A stretch of 64,000 bases of DNA, taken from the NCBI RefSeq assembly GCF_016901015.1, contig NZ_JAFEUP010000002.1:744001-808000 (forward strand), written 5' to 3'. Positions 17,402-27,087 of the stretch are shown one piece after another. The first letter of the stretch is position 1. Every line of letters begins with the position of its first letter. Made by a program: the position numbers and the translations under genes. Origin of the DNA: Zestomonas insulae. Its GTDB lineage: Bacteria; Pseudomonadota; Gammaproteobacteria; Pseudomonadales; Pseudomonadaceae. The notes beneath the pieces were generated by a model. That model saw nothing but the letters and a program-made list of their open reading frames with translations, did not search any database and had not been told where the DNA came from.

Positions 17402-17433
17402 ACTGTGCAGCGTCACCGATGAAGGAAACCGCT

Positions 17434-18198
17434 ATGACCGACAAGTCCCATGCCCAGGTCGTCCAGGTACAGTTCGGCGAACAGGCCAGCGCGTACCTGA
17501 ACAGCAATGTGCACGCCCAGGGCGCTGAATTCGCCCAGTTGCAGGCCTCGGTGGCCAAGCAGGGCGCCGCACGGGTGCTGGATCTCGGCTGTGGCGCCGG
17601 GCATGTGAGTTTTCATGTCGCCCCGCTGGTCGGCGAGGTGGTGGCTTACGACCTGTCGGCGCAGATGCTCGCGGTGGTGGCTGCGGCGGCCGGCGAGCGT
17701 GGCTTGGCCAACATTCGCACCGAGCAGGGCGCTGCCGAGCGCCTGCCGTTCGCCGATGCCAGCTTCGATTTCGTCTTCAGCCGCTATTCGGCGCACCACT
17801 GGAGCGATGTCGGCCTGGCCCTGCGTGAAGTGCGCCGGGTTCTGAAGTCAGGTGGCGTGGCGGCGTTCATCGATGTGATTGCGCCGGGCTCGCCGCTGCT
17901 CGACAGTCACTTGCAGGCCGTCGAGCTGCTGCGCGACACCAGCCATGTCCGCGACTACTCCGCCGCCGAATGGCTGCGGCTGGTCGGCGATGCCGGCTTG
18001 CAGGTGACCAGCCACGCCCGTCAGCGCCTGCATCTGGAGTTCACCTCCTGGGTCGAGCGGATGCGCACGCCCGAGGTCTTCCGCGCGGCCATTCGAGCGC
18101 TGCAGGGCGCAGTGGGCGAAGAAGTGCGTGAGTATTTTGAGATTGCCGCCGATGGCTCGTTCAGCACCGATGTGCTGGTGCTGTGGGCCGAGCGTTAA
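17434..18198 (+). CDS. Class I SAM-dependent methyltransferase (UbiE/COQ5-like)
   Basis: Product of 254 residues with a Rossmann methyltransferase core: ARVLDLGCGAGHVSFHVA (motif I), VAYDLSAQMLAVV (motif II), AERLPFADASFDFVFSRY (motifs III/IV) and LREVRRVLKSGGVAAFID (motif V/VI). This arrangement fits the Methyltransf_11 family acting on small molecules. ATG 17434 is chosen because GAAGGA lies eight bases before it. It sits between leuD and leuB, a placement I recall as conserved in Pseudomonas, but it has no known step in leucine synthesis. A carboxyl methylation of an isopropylmalate-type acid or an aconitate methyltransferase-like (Tam) role would be possible; substrate not determined. Confidence 0.88.
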   Translation: MTDKSHAQVVQVQFGEQASAYLNSNVHAQGAEFAQLQASVAKQGAARVLDLGCGAGHVSFHVAPLVGEVVAYDLSAQMLAVVAAAAGERGLANIRTEQGAAERLPFADASFDFVFSRYSAHHWSDVGLALREVRRVLKSGGVAAFIDVIAPGSPLLDSHLQAVELLRDTSHVRDYSAAEWLRLVGDAGLQVTSHARQRLHLEFTSWVERMRTPEVFRAAIRALQGAVGEEVREYFEIAADGSFSTDVLVLWAER

Positions 18199-18238
18199 GT
18201 ATTTGCATGGCGCCACGGGCGTCTAACGAGAGGAAAGC

Positions 18239-19321
18239 ATGAGCAAGCAGATTCTGGTTCTCCCTGGCGATGGTATCGGCCCGGAAATCATGGCCGAGGC
18301 GGTCAAGGTGCTGGAGCTGGCCAATGACAAGTATCAGCTAGGCTTCGAGCTGAGCTATGACGACCTGGGTGGCGCCGCCATCGACCGCTACGGTGTGCCG
18401 CTGGCCGACGAGACCCTGGCCCGCGCCCGGGCGGCCGACGCCGTGCTGCTCGGTGCGGTCGGCGGACCGAAGTGGGACGCCATCGACCCGGCGATCCGTC
18501 CGGAGCGCGGTCTGCTGAAGATCCGTTCGCAGCTCGGCCTGTTCGGCAACCTGCGTCCGGCGATTCTCTACCCGCAACTGGCCGAGGCTTCCAGCCTCAA
18601 GCCGGAAGTGGTTGCCGGTCTGGACATCCTGATCGTCCGCGAACTGACCGGCGGCATCTACTTCGGCCAGCCGCGCGAGAGCAAGGTGCTGGAGAACGGC
18701 GAGCGCATGGCCTACGACACCCTGCCGTACAGCGAGAGCGAGATCCGCCGGATTGCCAAGGTGGGCTTCGACATGGCGCGCCTGCGCGGCAAGAAGCTTT
18801 GCTCGGTGGACAAGGCCAACGTGCTTGCGTCCAGCCAGCTGTGGCGTGCGGTGGTGGAGGAGGTGGCCAAGGAGTACCCGGACGTCGAGCTGTCGCACAT
18901 GTACGTCGACAACGCGGCGATGCAGCTGGTGCGTGCGCCCAAGCAGTTCGACGTGATGGTTACCGACAACATGTTCGGCGACATTCTGTCGGATGAGGCT
19001 TCCATGCTCACTGGCTCCATCGGCATGCTGCCGTCGGCGTCGCTGGATGCCAACAACAAGGGTATGTACGAGCCATGCCACGGCTCGGCGCCAGATATCG
19101 CCGGCAAGGGTATCGCCAACCCGCTGGCGACCATTCTCTCTGTCTCGATGATGCTGCGTTACAGCTTCGCCCAGGCCGAGGCGGCCGACGCCATCGAGAA
19201 AGCGGTGAGCCTGGTGCTCGATCAGGGCTTGCGTACCGGGGATATCTGGTCGGAAGGCAAGACCAAGGTCGGTACCCGTGAAATGGGCGATGCGGTAGTC
19301 GCCGCTTTGCGTAATCTGTAA
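18239..19321 (+). CDS. leuB: 3-isopropylmalate dehydrogenase
   Basis: NAD-dependent oxidative decarboxylase forming 2-ketoisocaproate, the last specific step before leucine transamination. The 360-residue product begins [20 protein letters not shown] and has [15 protein letters not shown] (substrate-binding loop), [17 protein letters not shown] (catalytic Lys), and [19 protein letters not shown] (metal-binding Asp residues). [16 protein letters not shown] binds NAD. Preceded by GAGAGGAAAGC before ATG. Downstream asd follows after 57 bp. Confidence 0.98.
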   Translation: MSKQILVLPGDGIGPEIMAEAVKVLELANDKYQLGFELSYDDLGGAAIDRYGVPLADETLARARAADAVLLGAVGGPKWDAIDPAIRPERGLLKIRSQLGLFGNLRPAILYPQLAEASSLKPEVVAGLDILIVRELTGGIYFGQPRESKVLENGERMAYDTLPYSESEIRRIAKVGFDMARLRGKKLCSVDKANVLASSQLWRAVVEEVAKEYPDVELSHMYVDNAAMQLVRAPKQFDVMVTDNMFGDILSDEASMLTGSIGMLPSASLDANNKGMYEPCHGSAPDIAGKGIANPLATILSVSMMLRYSFAQAEAADAIEKAVSLVLDQGLRTGDIWSEGKTKVGTREMGDAVVAALRNL

Positions 19322-19378
19322 TCTTCCGGGCCCACCGCTGCGGCGGTGGATCGGTATTCCAATAAAGGTGTAGTTGCG

Positions 19379-20491
19379 ATGAAACGTGTAGGTCTGATCG
19401 GTTGGCGCGGCATGGTCGGTTCCGTGCTCATGCAGCGAATGCTGGAGGAGCGGGATTTCGACCTGATCGAGCCGGTGTTCTTCACCACTTCCAACGTCGG
19501 TGGCCAAGGCCCGGCGGTAGGTAAGGACATTGCTCCGCTGAAGGACGCCTACAGCATCGATGAGCTGAAAAGCCTCGACGTGATCCTTACCTGCCAGGGT
19601 GGCGACTACACCAGCGAAGTCTTCCCCAAGCTGCGCGAAGCCGGCTGGCAAGGCTACTGGATCGATGCGGCATCGACGCTGCGCATGGCCGACGATGCGG
19701 TGATCGTGCTGGACCCGGTCAACCGCAAGGTCATCGACCAGTCGCTGGACGGCGGCGTGAAGAACTACATCGGTGGCAACTGCACCGTCAGCCTGATGCT
19801 GATGGCCCTGGGTGGTCTCTACGAGGCCGGCCTGGTCGAGTGGATGAGCGCCATGACTTACCAGGCGGCCTCCGGTGCGGGCGCGCAGAACATGCGCGAG
19901 CTGATCAAGCAGATGGGCGCGATCAACAGCGCGGTGGCGGACGACCTGGCCAATCCGGCCAGTGCCATCCTCGACATCGATCGCAAGGTCGCCGAAGCCA
20001 TGCGTGGCGACAGCTTCCCGGTCGACCAGTTTGGCGTGCCGCTGGCTGGCAGCCTGATCCCCTACATCGACAAGGAACTGCCGAACGGCCAGAGCCGCGA
20101 AGAGTGGAAGGGCCAGGCCGAGACCAACAAGATCCTCGGTCGCTTCAAGAGCCCGATCCCGGTCGACGGTCTGTGCGTGCGCATCGGCGCCATGCGCTGC
20201 CACAGCCAGGCGCTGACCATCAAGCTGAACAAAGACGTGCCGATTTCCGACATCGAAGGGCTGATCAGCCAGCACAATCCGTGGGTCAAGCTGGTGCCGA
20301 ATCAGCGCGAGCTGAGCATGCGCGAGCTGACGCCGACTGCGGTGACCGGCACCCTGAGTGTTCCAGTGGGGCGTCTGCGCAAACTCAACATGGGCTCGCA
20401 GTACCTCGGCGCCTTCACCGTCGGTGACCAGCTGCTGTGGGGTGCGGCCGAACCGCTGCGCCGCATGCTGCGAATCCTGCTGGAGCGTTGA
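19379..20491 (+). CDS. asd: Aspartate-semialdehyde dehydrogenase
   Basis: NADPH-dependent enzyme reducing aspartyl phosphate, the branch point to lysine/diaminopimelate, threonine and methionine. ATG 19379 follows AAAGG by about ten bases, giving 370 residues, the length of the gammaproteobacterial type. Starts [20 protein letters not shown] (NADP-binding). The nucleophile is Cys135 in [11 protein letters not shown] and the acid/base region is [33 protein letters not shown] is the substrate and active-site His segment. Essential in most Gram-negatives for cell-wall diaminopimelate. Confidence 0.98.
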   Translation: MKRVGLIGWRGMVGSVLMQRMLEERDFDLIEPVFFTTSNVGGQGPAVGKDIAPLKDAYSIDELKSLDVILTCQGGDYTSEVFPKLREAGWQGYWIDAASTLRMADDAVIVLDPVNRKVIDQSLDGGVKNYIGGNCTVSLMLMALGGLYEAGLVEWMSAMTYQAASGAGAQNMRELIKQMGAINSAVADDLANPASAILDIDRKVAEAMRGDSFPVDQFGVPLAGSLIPYIDKELPNGQSREEWKGQAETNKILGRFKSPIPVDGLCVRIGAMRCHSQALTIKLNKDVPISDIEGLISQHNPWVKLVPNQRELSMRELTPTAVTGTLSVPVGRLRKLNMGSQYLGAFTVGDQLLWGAAEPLRRMLRILLER

Positions 20492-20589
20492 TCCCGCCTG
20501 GCGCCGACAGATGGTCGGCGCCAAATTGCCTGCGCGCAGAGGAGGGCGGTACAGTGCCGCTCCTCCTGCAGTTCGCGTAAGGCCTCCCG

Positions 20590-21600
20590 ATGTCTAAGTT
20601 ATTCAATGTCGCCGTGATTGGTGCCACCGGTACCGTCGGTGAGACTTTGGTTCAGCTGCTCGAAGAGCGTGAATTTCCCCTGCTGAACCTGCACCTGCTC
20701 GCCAGTAGCGAGTCGGTAGGCCAGTCGCTGCCCTTTCGGGGCAAGAACGTCCGGGTTCGCGACATCGACGCGTTCGATTTCTCCCAGGTGCAGCTGGCGT
20801 TCTTCGCGGCCGCGGAGGCGGTTACCCTCAGCTATGCGCCGCGCGCCCAGGCCGCCGGTTGTTCGGTCATCGATCTGAGTGGCGCGCTGCCGGCAGACCA
20901 GGCGCCGCGCGTCGTGCCGGAGGTCAACGCCGAGGTATTGGCGAGCCTCGCCGTTCCGGTTCAGGTGGCTTGCCCGAATGCAACCGCGACTGCCTTGGCG
21001 GTGGTGCTCGCACCGTTGCGTTCATTGCTGACTGTTCGGCGCCTCAGTGTCACCGCTTGCTTGGCGGTGTCGGGCGCGGGGCGCGAGGGTGTAGCCGAGT
21101 TGGCGCGCCAGACCACCGAGCTGCTCAACATGCGCCCGCTGGAGCCTCGCTTCTTCGACCGGCAGATCGCCTTCAACCTGTTGGCGCGCACCGAGCCCAT
21201 TCAGGGCACCGGGCATACCCGTTCAGAACTACAGATCGCCGCCGATATAAGGCACGTGCTAGCTGACGATGCGTTGAAAGTCTCGGCGACCTGCCTTCAG
21301 GCGCCAGTCTTCTTCGGCGATAGCCTGAGCGTTACCTTGGAGCTGGTGTCCGCCGTCGATTTGCTGGCCGTCCAGGCCGCACTTGAAGCTGCGCCTGGGG
21401 TGGAGTTGGTCGACTCGGACGACTATCCGACGGCTGTCGGTGATGCCGTCGGGCAGGATGCGGTATATGTAGGACGGTTGCGCTCGGGGCTGACCGATGA
21501 TGCCGAACTCAATTTGTGGATTGCGTCTGATAATGTGCGGAAAGGCTCAGCGCTGAACGCTGTGCAGTTGGGCGAATTATTGATAAAACACTATCTGTAA
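20590..21600 (+). CDS. Asd-like paralogue (USG-1 family), catalytic Cys missing
   Basis: Semialdehyde-dehydrogenase-fold protein of 336 residues related to the USG-1 group found beside truA in enterobacteria. The N-terminal NADP-binding motif is present (FNVAVIGATGTVGETLVQLL). The active-site segment reads VQVACPNATATALAVVLAPL: where true Asd has Asn-Pro-Asn-Cys, this has Cys128-Pro-Asn-Ala131, so the nucleophile is replaced by alanine and the nearby cysteine is three residues early. SGAGREGVAELARQT and RTEPIQGTGHTRSELQ retain the fold. It probably does not catalyse the Asd reaction; a structural or regulatory role is inference. Located between asd and fimV. Confidence 0.9.
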   Translation: MSKLFNVAVIGATGTVGETLVQLLEEREFPLLNLHLLASSESVGQSLPFRGKNVRVRDIDAFDFSQVQLAFFAAAEAVTLSYAPRAQAAGCSVIDLSGALPADQAPRVVPEVNAEVLASLAVPVQVACPNATATALAVVLAPLRSLLTVRRLSVTACLAVSGAGREGVAELARQTTELLNMRPLEPRFFDRQIAFNLLARTEPIQGTGHTRSELQIAADIRHVLADDALKVSATCLQAPVFFGDSLSVTLELVSAVDLLAVQAALEAAPGVELVDSDDYPTAVGDAVGQDAVYVGRLRSGLTDDAELNLWIASDNVRKGSALNAVQLGELLIKHYL

Positions 21601-21750
21601 AAGATACTTATCTAGAAATTTGAAGAAATTTTCTAGCTTGGCAATACTGACTGAGCGGATTGCTGGTGGGGACCCGTCACACGACGGAAGCGGCAGCAAC
21701 TGACGCCATCTCGCCCGTCGAGAAAAAAAGATAAAACAAGGGATAACTCT

Positions 21751-24507
21751 ATGGTTCGGGTACGCAAACTAGTACTGGCAATTGCGGCTGCTTCGGCATT
21801 CACCTCCGGTATGGCGCACGCATTAGGACTAGGGGAAGTCACACTCAAGTCGGCGTTGAACCAACCGCTGGATGCCGAGATCACCCTGCTCGAGGTGAAT
21901 GATCTGGCCTCGAACGAGCTGATCCCGAAGCTCGCCTCACCTGAAGAGTTCAACAAGGCTGGTGTCGATCGCCAGTACTTCCTCACCGACCTCAAGTTCA
22001 CGCCCGTCCTCAAGCCCAACGGCAAGAGTGTCATCCGGGTTACGTCCACCAAGCCGGTGCGCGAGCCCTACCTGAACTTCCTGGTTGAAGTGCTGTGGCC
22101 AAGCGGTCGCCTCTTGCGCGAATACACCTTGTTGCTCGATCCGCCACTCTATTCGCCGCAGACTGCATCGGCGGCCGCACCGCAGTTGCCGGTTGCCGCT
22201 CCGGTAACCCGTCCTGCCGTCACTCGCCCGGCGCAGCCGGTCGCCAGCGCTCCGGTCGTGCGCCAGGCTGCTCCGGTTGCCAGCAGCGCACCGCTGGACG
22301 GCAACGAATACCGCACCACATCCAGCGACACCCTGTGGCAGATCGCTGAGCGTGTTCGTCCCTCTGGCTCCGTCCATCAGACCATGCTGGCCATCCAGGA
22401 TCTGAATCCGGATGCCTTTGTCGACGGCAACATCAACCGCCTGAAAAAAGGTCAGGTGCTGCGTCTGCCGGATGCCCAGCAAGTCACCAGCCGCTCGCAG
22501 TCCGAGGCGATCGCTCAGGTCGCCGCACAGAACTCGGCGTGGCGCGAAGGTCGCAGCCTGGCCGGCAGCAGTGCGCGCCAGCTCGATGCCACCAAGCGTA
22601 CCGCCGCGGGAGCGGCCCCCGCGCAGGCCGAGAGCAAAGACAGCCTGAAACTGGTTTCCGGTGACGCCACCAAGGCAGGCAGCCAGGGCGCTTCTGGCGA
22701 CACCAAAGCGCTGAACGAAAAGCTTGCGGTCACCAAGGAAAGTCTCGACACCACGCGCCGCGAGAACGACGAGCTGAAAAGTCGCATGGGCGACCTGCAA
22801 GGCCAGCTCGACAAGCTGCAGCGTCTGATCCAGTTGAAAGACGAGCAGCTCGCCAAGCTGCAGGCTGACCTGGCCGCCAAAGGGCAAGTCAAACCCGCGG
22901 AGGCCGCGCCGGTTGCGTCGAGCGCCGCTGCGCCGGTCGCCGAGCAACCGGCTCCAGCCCCTCAGGCTGCCGCGCCTGCAGAAGCACCGGCCACCCCGGA
23001 CTACAACTACAGCGAAGAAACTGCACCGGCGACTCCGGCTGCTAGTACGGAAACTCCGCAACCTGCTGCTCAGGCCGAAGCGCCTGCCGCGCCGCCAGTT
23101 GAAACTGCCCCAGTTCAACAAGCCGAACCGGCTCCTGCGCCTGTGGTGGTCGAACAGCCTGAGTCAGGCTTCCTTGACGATGTGATGGCCAACCCGATGT
23201 TCCTGGGTGTGGCCGGTGGTAGTGCGTTGCTCGCCCTGCTGATTCTGTTGATGGTGGTATCGCGCCGCAATGCGCAGAAAGAGAGCGATCTGCACAACAG
23301 CCTGGCCAGCCAGCAGGACGACGATGGGTTCGGCGCCACGCTCGATCTGCCGGAGTCGGATTTCACCGACATCGAGTCGGTGGAGCCCGTCGCGCAATCC
23401 GCAGGCGAGCGTGTTACTGCGCAAACCAGCGACGCCTTGGGCGAGGCGGATATCTACATTGCCTATGGTCGCTTCAATCAGGCCGCCGAATTGCTTCAGA
23501 ACGCGATCAATGACGAGCCGCACCGCAGTGACCTGCGCGTCAAGCTGATGGAAGTGCAGGCCGAGTTGGGTGATCGGGACGGCTTCGCTCGCCAGGAAAG
23601 CGAACTGCGCGAAATCGGCGGCGCTGCCGGGGAGGTCGAGCAGCTGAAAGCCCGGTATCCCTCGATGGCTACTGTGGCTACCGCCGCAGGAGTGGCGGGG
23701 CTAGCCAGTGCGTCTGCCAGTCAGGCAGATGATCTCGATTTCGCCGACCTTTCTTTTGATGAAGAGCCAAGCGTCGCTGTGCCGGCTCCAGCCCAGGATG
23801 ATGCCTTTGATTTGAGTCTCGATGACCTGGAGGCAGAGCTGGATCGCGATGCGGTCGCCAGTGCTTCCGAGGAAGACTCGTTGATCGGTTTTGATCTGGA
23901 TGAGCCTGCTCCCGTGCTGGCCGAAAGCGCCGCGGACACCGATTTCGAGTTGGATCTGGCAGATGCTGCGGCTAGTGACGATCTGGCGGATTTCGGTCTG
24001 GACATTGAAGCCGAGCCTACCCAGGCGCAAGAAGACGACTCGTTCCTGCTGAGTCTCGATGATGAGCTGAGTGTCGAGCCGAAGGCCGCGGAATTGGCTG
24101 ATCTTGACTTCGAATTGCCGGAAGCTCCGTCGGCTGCCGCAGCAGAGCTGCCGGCTGACTTCGATCTGTCGCTGGACGACGATCTGCCGGCCTCTGCGCT
24201 GGAGGCGGATAGCTTTGCCGCTCAGCTGGAGGAAGTCAGTGCCGGACTTGGCAAGTTGGATGAGCCGATGCCGGCCTTCGAGGCGGCACACGCGGATACG
24301 CTGGTGGCTGAAGATGATCTCGAGGGTGGGGACGACTTCGACTTCCTGTCGGGCACTGATGAAACCGCGACCAAACTCGACCTTGCCCGAGCCTACATCG
24401 ATATGGGTGATACCGAAGGCGCCCGCGACATCCTTGATGAAGTGATTGCCGAGGGTAACGATGGTCAACAACAGGAAGCGCGCGAGTTGATCGCCCGTCT
24501 CGCATAG
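21751..24507 (+). CDS. fimV: FimV peptidoglycan-binding motility hub protein
   Basis: Inner-membrane scaffold needed in Pseudomonas for assembly of type IV pili, localisation of the PilMNOPQ complex, and cAMP signalling. Product of 918 residues: signal peptide (about 1-27), FimV N-terminal domain starting LGLGEVTLKSALNQPLDAEI, a LysM peptidoglycan-binding domain (YRTTSSDTLWQIAERV, about 187-235), a coiled coil (about 310-375), and a Pro/Ala-rich stretch. A single membrane helix follows near 482-504 (MFLGVAGGSALLALLILL). The cytoplasmic half is very acidic and repeats Asp-Leu-Asp-Phe/Leu units, and it ends in the conserved FimV C-terminal TPR segment (TKLDLARAYIDMGDTEGARD). Preceded by a 150-bp gap and followed by truA after 4 bp. 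Confidence 0.96.
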   Translation: MVRVRKLVLAIAAASAFTSGMAHALGLGEVTLKSALNQPLDAEITLLEVNDLASNELIPKLASPEEFNKAGVDRQYFLTDLKFTPVLKPNGKSVIRVTSTKPVREPYLNFLVEVLWPSGRLLREYTLLLDPPLYSPQTASAAAPQLPVAAPVTRPAVTRPAQPVASAPVVRQAAPVASSAPLDGNEYRTTSSDTLWQIAERVRPSGSVHQTMLAIQDLNPDAFVDGNINRLKKGQVLRLPDAQQVTSRSQSEAIAQVAAQNSAWREGRSLAGSSARQLDATKRTAAGAAPAQAESKDSLKLVSGDATKAGSQGASGDTKALNEKLAVTKESLDTTRRENDELKSRMGDLQGQLDKLQRLIQLKDEQLAKLQADLAAKGQVKPAEAAPVASSAAAPVAEQPAPAPQAAAPAEAPATPDYNYSEETAPATPAASTETPQPAAQAEAPAAPPVETAPVQQAEPAPAPVVVEQPESGFLDDVMANPMFLGVAGGSALLALLILLMVVSRRNAQKESDLHNSLASQQDDDGFGATLDLPESDFTDIESVEPVAQSAGERVTAQTSDALGEADIYIAYGRFNQAAELLQNAINDEPHRSDLRVKLMEVQAELGDRDGFARQESELREIGGAAGEVEQLKARYPSMATVATAAGVAGLASASASQADDLDFADLSFDEEPSVAVPAPAQDDAFDLSLDDLEAELDRDAVASASEEDSLIGFDLDEPAPVLAESAADTDFELDLADAAASDDLADFGLDIEAEPTQAQEDDSFLLSLDDELSVEPKAAELADLDFELPEAPSAAAAELPADFDLSLDDDLPASALEADSFAAQLEEVSAGLGKLDEPMPAFEAAHADTLVAEDDLEGGDDFDFLSGTDETATKLDLARAYIDMGDTEGARDILDEVIAEGNDGQQQEARELIARLA

Positions 24508-24511
24508 ATCC

Positions 24512-25381
24512 ATGACTGATGTTGTAGTGTCTCCCGCGGCAGCCGAAATGGCTGCCGCGGGCTTTTCCAGAGTCGCATTAGGCGTCGAGTACAAGGGCTC
24601 GCGCTATCGGGGCTGGCAGCGCCAGGCCTCGGGTGTGTCGTCCGTTCAGCAAGTGTTGGAAGAGGCGCTGTCCAAGGTCGCGGCCTCGCCAGTCAGCGTG
24701 ATTTGTGCGGGGCGTACGGATGCCGGTGTGCATGCCAGCGGCCAAGTCGTGCATTTCGATACGCAAGTGCAGCGCCCGCTCAATGCCTGGGTGATGGGGG
24801 CGAACGCCAACTTGCCCCACGACGTCAGTGTGACCTGGGCACAGCTAATGCCCGCGCACTTCCATGCGCGGTTCAAGGCGGTTGCGCGACGCTATCGCTA
24901 TGTCATCTACAACGACCTGATCCGGCCGGCGCATATGGGCCAGGAAGTCACCTGGAATCATCGGCCGCTGGGCGTTCAGCGGATGCACGACGCCAGTCGT
25001 TGTCTGCTGGGTACCCATGACTTCAGCGCGTTCCGCGCCACCCAATGCCAGGCGAAGTCACCGATCAAGCACATCCACCACTTGCATGTCATTCCGCACG
25101 GCAAGCTGATCGTGCTGGATATCCGTGCCACAGCCTTCCTCCATCACATGGTGCGCAATATCGCCGGGGTGCTGATGACCATTGGCGCCGATGAGCAACC
25201 TGTGGGCTGGGCGGAGGCAGTGCTGAACGGGAGAGATCGACGCGAGGGCGGCGTTACTGCGCATCCCTATGGCTTGTACCTGGTGCAGGTGGAGTACCCG
25301 GAAGAGTTCGTTCTGCCGGAGCGCTATCTGGGGCCGCATTTTCTGTCCGGGTTGCCAGACTGCTCCGCTGACGTGCAATAG
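24512..25381 (+). CDS. truA: tRNA pseudouridine(38-40) synthase
   Basis: Isomerises uridines 38-40 of the anticodon arm in many tRNAs. Product of 289 residues; the core starts SRVALGVEYKGSRYRGWQRQ. The catalytic aspartate is Asp70 in AGRTDAGVHASGQVVHFDT, the TruA signature. FRATQCQAKSPIKHI and RATAFLHHMVRNIAGVL are later conserved blocks. About 18 extra residues precede the usual start, so an internal start such as the codon near FSRVALGVEY cannot be ruled out. Directly behind fimV, as in P. aeruginosa. Confidence 0.96.
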   Translation: MTDVVVSPAAAEMAAAGFSRVALGVEYKGSRYRGWQRQASGVSSVQQVLEEALSKVAASPVSVICAGRTDAGVHASGQVVHFDTQVQRPLNAWVMGANANLPHDVSVTWAQLMPAHFHARFKAVARRYRYVIYNDLIRPAHMGQEVTWNHRPLGVQRMHDASRCLLGTHDFSAFRATQCQAKSPIKHIHHLHVIPHGKLIVLDIRATAFLHHMVRNIAGVLMTIGADEQPVGWAEAVLNGRDRREGGVTAHPYGLYLVQVEYPEEFVLPERYLGPHFLSGLPDCSADVQ

Positions 25382-25426
25382 GGCTTTTGCTAAGATCCTA
25401 AGCCTTTCGTGATAGGAGCCGCCGCG

Positions 25427-26053
25427 TTGTCGATTGTTCGCAGCAAAATCTGTGGGATCACTCGGATCGAGGACGCGCTGCTCGCTGCTGAGGCGGGCGC
25501 GGATGCCATCGGCTTCGTGTTCTATGCGCCAAGCCCGCGGGCGGTCACTGTCCAACAGGCGCGCGCGATCATCGCTGCATTGCCGCCGTTCGTCACCACT
25601 GTCGGTCTTTTCGTCAACGCTACTCGCGCCGAGTTGATCGAGATTCTCGGTGCTGTCCCGCTGGACCTGCTGCAGTTCCATGGTGATGAGTCGCCGGCAG
25701 ACTGCGAGGGCTATCATCGCCCCTATATCAAAGCGCTGCGGGTGAAAGCCGGCGACGATGTCGCCGCGCAGGCGCGTCAGTTTGCCGGCGCAGCCGGTAT
25801 CTTGCTCGATACCTTCGTTCCCGGCGTTCCGGGGGGCACCGGTGAAGCCTTTGACTGGACTTTGGTGCCTGCCGACCTGGAGTGTCCGCTCATTCTTGCT
25901 GGTGGGCTGACTGCGGCCAATGTGCGGCAGGCGATCGAACAGGTAAAGCCCTATGCCGTGGACGTCAGCGGCGGCGTGGAGGCGAGCAAAGGCATCAAGG
26001 ATGCCGGAAAGGTCCGTGCGTTCATCCGCGAAGTGAAACAGGCGCAAGTGTGA
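25427..26053 (+). CDS. trpF: Phosphoribosylanthranilate isomerase
   Basis: TIM-barrel enzyme of tryptophan biosynthesis carrying out the Amadori rearrangement of phosphoribosyl-anthranilate. A TTG start at 25427 is proposed because AGGAG (25414-25418) sits eight bases upstream and the protein then begins [12 protein letters not shown], where family members begin; the frame also opens with GTG at 25409. Gives 208 residues, a normal length. The catalytic cysteine is in KICGITR and the catalytic aspartate in [29 protein letters not shown] and [15 protein letters not shown] bind phosphate. Monofunctional, separate from trpC, as in other Pseudomonas. Downstream is accD. Confidence 0.95.
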   Translation: MSIVRSKICGITRIEDALLAAEAGADAIGFVFYAPSPRAVTVQQARAIIAALPPFVTTVGLFVNATRAELIEILGAVPLDLLQFHGDESPADCEGYHRPYIKALRVKAGDDVAAQARQFAGAAGILLDTFVPGVPGGTGEAFDWTLVPADLECPLILAGGLTAANVRQAIEQVKPYAVDVSGGVEASKGIKDAGKVRAFIREVKQAQV

Positions 26054-26211
26054 CGGCAAATCCACCGCTGCCGTCCACTAGCGAACTGTCTTGACGCAAG
26101 GTGGCTGCTGTTGGCGATCTTTTCGTCGCGGCGCACACGATTTCGCTAGCTGGATGTCTGATGGCAGGTACCTGCCGAGATGTCCTGACCAACAGCTTTG
26201 GAGAAGAGAGC

Positions 26212-27087
26212 ATGAGTAACTGGCTGGTAGACAAGCTGATCCCCTCGATCATGCGTTCCGAGGTAAAGAAGAGCTCGGTGCCCGAAGGGCTTTGGCGCAA
26301 GTGCCCATCCTGCGACGCAGTGCTCTACAAGCCTGAGCTGGAAAAGAACTACGAAGTTTGCCCAAAGTGCGACTACCACATGCGCATCGGCGCCCGGGCG
26401 CGCCTGGACATGTTCCTCGATAGCGAGGGGCGCGAAGAGATTGGTGCAGACCTCGAGCCAGTGGATCGCTTGAAGTTTCGTGATAGCAAAAAGTACAAGG
26501 ATCGCCTGACTGCGGCCCAGAAGCAGACTGGCGAGAAGGATGCCCTGGTGGCCATCGGTGGCACCTTGCACGGCATGCCTGTCGTGACCTGTGCGTTCGA
26601 GTTCGAGTTCATGGGTGGTTCGATGGGTGCGATCGTCGGTGAGCGCTTCGTGCGTGCCGCCAATGTGGCGCTGGAGCGTCGCTGCCCGCTGATCTGCTTC
26701 GCGGCTTCAGGTGGTGCGCGCATGCAGGAAGCGTTGATCTCGCTGATGCAGATGGCCAAGACCTCGGCGGTGCTGGCGCGCATGCGCGAGGAAGGCGTGC
26801 CGTTTATCTCGGTGCTGACCGATCCGGTGTACGGTGGCGTGTCGGCCAGCCTGGCCATGCTGGGCGATGTGATTGTCGCCGAACCCAAGGCACTGATCGG
26901 CTTCGCCGGGCCGCGCGTGATTGAGCAGACCGTGCGCGAAAAACTGCCGGAAGGCTTCCAGCGCAGCGAATTCCTGCTGGAGCATGGCGCAATCGACCTG
27001 ATCGTGCATCGCCGCGAGTTGAGCGAGCGCCTGGCCAAGGTGCTGGCCAAGCTGACGGGACAGGCGAGTCCGATCGCTGCCGCATGA
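26212..27087 (+). CDS. accD: Acetyl-CoA carboxylase carboxyltransferase subunit beta
   Basis: Beta subunit of the carboxyltransferase that moves CO2 from biotin to acetyl-CoA, first committed step in fatty-acid synthesis. ATG 26212 ([13 protein letters not shown]) follows GGAGAAGAGAG; the upstream open frame is not family-like. 291 residues. A zinc ribbon with Cys31, Cys34, Cys50 and Cys53 (CPSC, CPKC) lies at the N-terminus, then the crotonase-fold core with [14 protein letters not shown] and [20 protein letters not shown] and [11 protein letters not shown]. Its stop overlaps the folC start by 4 bp (ATGA). Confidence 0.98.
   Translation: MSNWLVDKLIPSIMRSEVKKSSVPEGLWRKCPSCDAVLYKPELEKNYEVCPKCDYHMRIGARARLDMFLDSEGREEIGADLEPVDRLKFRDSKKYKDRLTAAQKQTGEKDALVAIGGTLHGMPVVTCAFEFEFMGGSMGAIVGERFVRAANVALERRCPLICFAASGGARMQEALISLMQMAKTSAVLARMREEGVPFISVLTDPVYGGVSASLAMLGDVIVAEPKALIGFAGPRVIEQTVREKLPEGFQRSEFLLEHGAIDLIVHRRELSERLAKVLAKLTGQASPIAAA

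Noticed and set aside
18338..20524. 728-codon minus-strand ORF opposite leuB and asd
   Set aside because: Runs antisense to two unmistakable genes, His/Gln/Arg-rich composition of a high-GC shadow frame, no family features.
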